A stretch of DNA of 59,456 nucleotides from Campylobacterales bacterium (GTDB taxonomy: Bacteria; Campylobacterota; Campylobacteria; Campylobacterales; Sulfurimonadaceae): contig JAPLGM010000019.1 of assembly GCA_026390165.1 (NCBI GenBank), positions 1 through 59,456 of the forward strand. Reading direction: 5' to 3'. Shown piece by piece: positions 56,899-59,456 of the stretch (position 1 is the stretch's first letter; the number at the start of each line of letters is the position of its first letter). Below the pieces are notes generated by a model, which did not search any database, was not told the origin of the DNA, and saw only the letters and a program-made list of their open reading frames with translations. The position numbers were made by a program, and so were the translations under genes.

Positions 56899-57114
56899 TC
56901 ACAGCCCTCTCACCTCATCCACTCGTTGGGCGATAGTGTCAAAGGCTTCACGCTTCAAATAGTTCTCTATCCATGAGGGAACCCAATAGGGGACACCGCG
57001 CCCCTCAGTTCCCCAATTATTGACCGTGCCATATTCAGCACCTACCAATTCAGCGAAAACCTTTTTTGATAGTTTCGCTTTTTTCAAAGCCTCGTTAAAT
57101 TCTTGACGATCCAT
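56899..57114 (-). CDS. small HTH-like regulator
   Basis: 71 residues: NEALKKAKLSKKVFAELVGAEYGTVNNWG resembles a Cro/C1-type helix-turn-helix of phage repressors common in this phylum, followed by PYWVPSWIENYL. It is divergent from the 57268 gene across a 150-base region with two identical TCAAATGATG boxes, which it may bind. Confidence 0.7.
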   Translation of the reverse strand: MDRQEFNEALKKAKLSKKVFAELVGAEYGTVNNWGTEGRGVPYWVPSWIENYLKREAFDTIAQRVDEVRGL

Positions 57115-57133
57115 TGATTTTTCCTTTTTACAC

Positions 57134-57143
57134 TCAAATGATG
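57134..57143. promoter_or_regulatory. operator-like box, copy 1
   Basis: TCAAATGATG, repeated exactly at 57200-57209, 66 bases away (six helical turns). It lies just upstream of the divergent HTH gene. Confidence 0.5.
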
Positions 57144-57186
57144 GTGAATAATACCATAAACACTATCATAAGATTATAACTAGGTA

Positions 57187-57216
57187 TTGACTTTAATAAT
57201 CAAATGATGATAATAT
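57187..57216 (+). promoter_or_regulatory. promoter of the 57268 gene, with embedded operator box
   Basis: TTGACT (57187-57192), 18 bases, TAATAT (57211-57216). The second TCAAATGATG box (57200-57209) lies in the spacer, ideal for repression. Confidence 0.55.
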
Positions 57217-57267
57217 TCTACAATTTAAATCGGCAAACGATTACAAATATTAACAAAAGGAAGCAAA

Positions 57268-57777
57268 ATGAAGAAAACCGAATTACTCCAAGAGATATTG
57301 GAATTAAAAGATGAGCTCACATACTTCAAAGATCAGGACAAAGAGATCAAAGGGTTAAAACGTACCGTATTGCTTTTGGAGCGACAGATAGCAACAATGA
57401 GCGACGCTAAAACGTTACTCGATGATAATCTGAAAACGCACAGAGCACGGGAAAAGATTGCTGGCAATCATAATGCGATTATGGACGCATTGTTTCACGT
57501 AAATAAAGGGTATAAACGCCTTTTTATCGACTTCATGCCATTGCTTGAAAAACTGCAAGAGGACGTTATCACCCTCTCAGATGAGTTCACAATACCCATT
57601 GATACCGAAAAATACCCACATTTTATAGATGGTAAAGACGCAAGGGTTAAAGCCTACGAAGAGCGCAAAAAAGCCAAGTTTGATTATCAAGTGGCACAGA
57701 TAGAACGCAAGCCACCCGAAGAGATAGAAGAAGCACGCCGTAACCTTAACCGATTGATTGAGGAGGCATCAAAATGA
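57268..57777 (+). CDS. coiled-coil hypothetical protein of the element
   Basis: 169 residues. N-terminal coiled coil (about 1-65, MKKTELLQEILELKDELTYF), a central helical part and a charged C-terminal helix (about 130-169). No family recognised. AAAGGAAG precedes the ATG, and the promoter at 57187 with the operator boxes suggests control by the divergent HTH protein. Confidence 0.7.
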   Translation: MKKTELLQEILELKDELTYFKDQDKEIKGLKRTVLLLERQIATMSDAKTLLDDNLKTHRAREKIAGNHNAIMDALFHVNKGYKRLFIDFMPLLEKLQEDVITLSDEFTIPIDTEKYPHFIDGKDARVKAYEERKKAKFDYQVAQIERKPPEEIEEARRNLNRLIEEASK

Positions 57778-57875
57778 CCCCATCAGAAGCGATCAAAAAG
57801 AGCCATGAGAACACGATCAAGTTTAAAAAGCAGTTTGATGCGATCATTGCAAAGATTAAAGAGCAGAAAAGCTAA
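57774..57875 (+). CDS. 33-residue coupled small protein
   Basis: MTPSEAIKKSHENTIKFKKQ then FDAIIAKIKEQKS. Starts in ATGA overlap with the coiled-coil gene and has GGAGG seven bases upstream. A basic amphipathic helix is predicted. The coupling and ribosome site make it more likely real than chance. Confidence 0.55.
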   Translation: MTPSEAIKKSHENTIKFKKQFDAIIAKIKEQKS

Positions 57876-58001
57876 AGCAACCCACCTCACAGCCCCTACA
57901 AAGCCCAAACGGGTAACGGGGCGAACATTCCCCTCCCTTTGACGCTTTATATCCTCTCGCCTCATCCAAAAGAAAGCAATACAAACTAAAAAATAATATG
58001 G

Positions 58002-58007
58002 TACAAT
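58002..58007 (+). promoter_or_regulatory. -10 box of a short transcript
   Basis: TACAAT 57 bases upstream of the strong terminator at 58064. It would give an RNA of about 80 bases containing a TCCGT/ACGGA hairpin. No -35 seen. Confidence 0.35.
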
Positions 58008-58063
58008 TCCAACGTATTCAAAAACGGGTAACCCTTTCCGTCTGATTAACGGATAGAAGAAAT

Positions 58064-58095
58064 GGCGGTGGTAGAGATACCCCGCCTTTTTTTTT
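58064..58095 (+). terminator. strong intrinsic terminator
   Basis: Stem GGCGG-(T bulge)-GGTA, loop GAGA, TACC-CCGCC, then nine T residues. Confidence 0.85.
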
Positions 58096-58151
58096 GGCTA
58101 ATTTTTAGCAGGTAGGATGGGTGGGTATTCTTTGAAAGGAGGTTACTCTTT

Positions 58152-58214
58152 TTGAATTACAAAATCTTGATAGCATTTTTAATCTTGTTGGTATTCGTGC
58201 CAATCTTGCATTAA
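58152..58214 (+). CDS. 20-residue hydrophobic peptide
   Basis: Reads MNYKILIAFLILLVFVPILH from a TTG, nine bases after a perfect AGGAGG (58137-58142). A single membrane helix with a Lys near the N-terminus, the form of type I toxins or small phage membrane peptides. The ribosome site is the strongest in the element. A 6-bp stem ACGGGG/CCCCGT (58221-58241) follows. Not provable from sequence alone. Confidence 0.45.
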   Translation: MNYKILIAFLILLVFVPILH

Positions 58215-58274
58215 TCAAAAACGGGGAGTAATCACCCCCGTGCTATCATCTTAAAATAATGAGTCACTTTGAGG

Positions 58275-58297
58275 CTAATGTGGTTTTTAATGTGGTT
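58275..58297 (+). repeat. AATGTGG boxes at the right end of the element
   Basis: CTAATGTGGTT (58275) and TTAATGTGGTT (58287) match the left-end boxes (51640-51705). The 10-mer AAAATAGGCA is also shared by both ends (51572 and 58327). Confidence 0.65.
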
Positions 58298-58348
58298 TAT
58301 TTTTTTTGATACCTTTAAAACATCACAAAATAGGCATTTGTCAGTTGA

Positions 58349-58361
58349 GGACGCCCCACCA
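58349..58361 (+). other. right attachment site (attR)
   Basis: GGACGCCCCACCA, a copy of the tmRNA acceptor end with one base missing. Sequence before it does not match the tmRNA T-arm, so the shared core is only about 13 bases. Confidence 0.6.
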
Positions 58362-58557
58362 ATAGTTCAAATTATTTCCCTTTTTCCATTCAACAATCAA
58401 GTCTAAAGTGAAGACTGAATACCTGCGTATTTGATCCACTCAAAAAAACTATAATTGCTTCAATAGAAATAAATAAAAATCAGTACGCGGATGGTAATTA
58501 GTCATTTTAAATGCAATGATGCAAAAATTATTGTTACTTTTAGATGGAGGTGATACC

Positions 58558-59022
58558 ATGTCAACAACTTCAGTAAAATCTAACACAATCCGGCTTCATC
58601 GTGTGCTACGTGCACCACTCGAACGTGTCTATCGGGCTTTTTTGGATGCAGATGCGTTAGTAAAATGGATTCCGCCAAACGGCTTTACCTGTAAGGTACA
58701 CCATATGGATGTAAAGGTCGGTGGCACCTATAAGATGTCATTTACAAACTTCACTACCGGCAAGATCGACTCTTTTGGCGGTGAGTATTTTGAATTGGTG
58801 CCAAATGAACGCATTCGCTACGTGGACAGGTTTGACGACCCGAATCTGCCCGGCGATATGCTTACGACAATCACCTTGAAGCAGGTGTCCGTCGGAACAG
58901 AATTAATCATAGTGCAAGAGGGGGTACCTGCCGTCATTCCAGAGGAGGCTTGCTATCTGGGTTGGCAAGAGTCGCTTGTTCTTCTAATAAAATTAGTCGA
59001 GGCGGAGATTTTGGACGAATAA
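58558..59022 (+). CDS. SRPBCC / AHSA1-domain protein
   Basis: 154 residues. Matches the AHSA1-like branch of the SRPBCC fold: HRVLRAPLERVYRAFLDADALVKWIPPNGF and GGTYKMSFTN near the start, WQESLVLLIKLVEAEI as the C-terminal helix. Binds hydrophobic ligands; role unknown. The ATG at 58558 has GGAGGTG at five bases; the frame extends to 58516 without a ribosome site. It lies just outside the element, so it is either the old chromosomal neighbour of ssrA or separate acquired DNA. Confidence 0.85.
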   Translation: MSTTSVKSNTIRLHRVLRAPLERVYRAFLDADALVKWIPPNGFTCKVHHMDVKVGGTYKMSFTNFTTGKIDSFGGEYFELVPNERIRYVDRFDDPNLPGDMLTTITLKQVSVGTELIIVQEGVPAVIPEEACYLGWQESLVLLIKLVEAEILDE

Positions 59023-59149
59023 TAAGATTAAAACATCGTTTATTCTAATCATGCAACGATCAAAAAATAGGGAGGTATTCAATCTTCACTTAAAAATAAA
59101 ACATAGAAAAATTGAGTCGAAGAAAAAGCTTTGATTATCTAGAAAATAG

Positions 59150-59176
59150 TATAGTAAGAGTTGAGAGACTACTATA
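59150..59176. repeat. small inverted repeat upstream of the Fic fragment
   Basis: TATAGTA (59150-59156) and TACTATA (59170-59176). The surrounding 240 bases from 59023 contain no other gene or signal I can name. Confidence 0.4.
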
Positions 59177-59262
59177 TAGGTGAAAACATTGAATGAGTGG
59201 TAGATTTTTGATCATTTCGGCTAAAATATTGGTATTAATGATTTGAGAGGAAAAAAGTTTGA

Positions 59263-59322
59263 ATGGATGAATTTGTTTTGCCTCCTTTACCACCAAAGTT
59301 TGATTTTGATACTGTATGCTGA
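59263..59322 (+). pseudogene. Fic-family N-terminus, broken
   Basis: Reads MDEFVLPPLPPKFDFDTVC and stops. The start FVLPPLPPKFD is typical of Fic-domain proteins (FxLPPLPPxFDLET), which should go on for over 300 residues. The match ends at DFDT and the following sequence is unrelated, with a strong dyad at 59332-59414. Interruption by an inserted element is the simplest reading, but the window ends soon after. Confidence 0.5.
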
Positions 59323-59331
59323 CGTCGGAAC

Positions 59332-59414
59332 ATTCGGAAGGGTGAGTCGGAAATTATCCGGAAGGTTGAAGCGGTGTGAAACCGTCTGAGTGAGTATAGC
59401 ACAGCCTTCCGAAT
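59332..59414. repeat. dyad at the right edge, possible insertion-element end
   Basis: ATTCGGAAGG (59332-59341) and CCTTCCGAAT (59405-59414), a perfect 10-bp inverted repeat. Related CGGAA steps occur in between (59348, 59360). It directly follows the broken Fic start. Confidence 0.5.
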
Positions 59415-59456
59415 ATTTATACGAAATCATTAGTCAGCGCTTTGGATTTTCGCATA

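Larger units (their letters stand above)
51505..58361 (+). mobile_element. integrative element inserted at the 3' end of ssrA
   Basis: Bounded on the left by the tmRNA acceptor end (GGACGCCTCCACCA, 51505-51518) and on the right by a near copy, GGACGCCCCACCA (58349-58361). An integrase reads inward from the left end. Content: two tyrosine recombinases, AlpA-like regulator, phage-O-like replication gene, HTH protein and small ORFs. No capsid, tail, conjugation or relaxase gene is present. It is a minimal replicon-like or satellite-type element. Confidence 0.8.

Noticed and set aside
58062-58115. 17-codon ORF (MAVVEIPRLFFWLIFSR)
   Set aside because: It runs through the terminator stem and T-run, so its hydrophobic part is just the poly-T read as Phe/Leu.

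Overview
The window reads as chromosome of a free-living, motile member of the Campylobacterota, most like the Sulfuricurvum/Sulfurimonas group (inference). Support comes from the gene order cheY-prmA-ftsH-Psd-like, the serS-pflB pair of flagellar-motor context, a cbpA-hspR operon with a HAIR-type operator, a tmRNA whose tag reads ANNTNYRPAYAVA, and moderately AT-rich, tightly packed genes that often overlap by ATGA or TAATG.

Layout. 1-200: a consensus promoter on the minus strand drives out of the window into what looks like an rRNA-operon leader. 211-7015 (minus): a three-gene operon with two transglutaminase-fold proteins, one fused to a DUF2126 amidoligase-like domain, and a circularly permuted ATP-grasp/alpha-E protein. 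This combination is predicted to make or modify peptides and has no defined product. 7184-11371 (plus): a DASS anion transporter, an AsmA-like protein and a SagB-type oxidoreductase. 11372-16668 (minus): comF, lepA, a small membrane protein, prs, argJ, rpmB. 16815-22921 (plus): signalling genes (HDOD, STAS-CheX fusion, CHAD, membrane CheA-like kinase, CheX, CheY). 22943-26589 (minus): MoxR-DUF58-TgpA-like operon. 26765-27273: YefM/YoeB-type toxin-antitoxin. 27286-30908 (minus): purH, then cbpA-hspR-ung. 31086-33668 (plus): a SiaA-SiaB-SiaC partner-switching module without SiaD, followed by a deoxyinosine-type glycosylase. 34228-38808: two TonB-dependent receptors around a small exported His/Cys protein. 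38875-44874: cytochrome c, serB, an MTHFR-family protein, serS, pflB. 44864-51033 (minus): a Psd-like protein without the self-cleavage serine, ftsH, prmA, cheY, hisA, hisH and a membrane sensor.

51159-51518 is ssrA (tmRNA). Its 3' end is the insertion site of a compact integrative element of about 6.8 kb (51505-58361). The element has two tyrosine integrases, an AlpA-like regulator, a phage-O-like replication gene split by a frame defect in a purine repeat, iteron and palindrome clusters, a small HTH protein, a coiled-coil protein with a coupled 33-codon ORF, a terminated short transcript candidate and a 20-codon hydrophobic peptide. Beyond it are an SRPBCC/AHSA1 gene and the first codons of a Fic-like gene that breaks off into a sequence with a strong dyad at the window edge.

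The least explained parts are the ATP-grasp/DUF2126/transglutaminase operon, the SiaD-less Sia module, and the unusual repeats of the ssrA element: a duplicated hairpin with compensating base changes, paired CAGCACAG boxes, 11-bp tandem iterons, and an iteron-plus-purine-tract arrangement inside the replication gene that resembles lambda ori. All functional statements are from reading the sequence; no database search was run.
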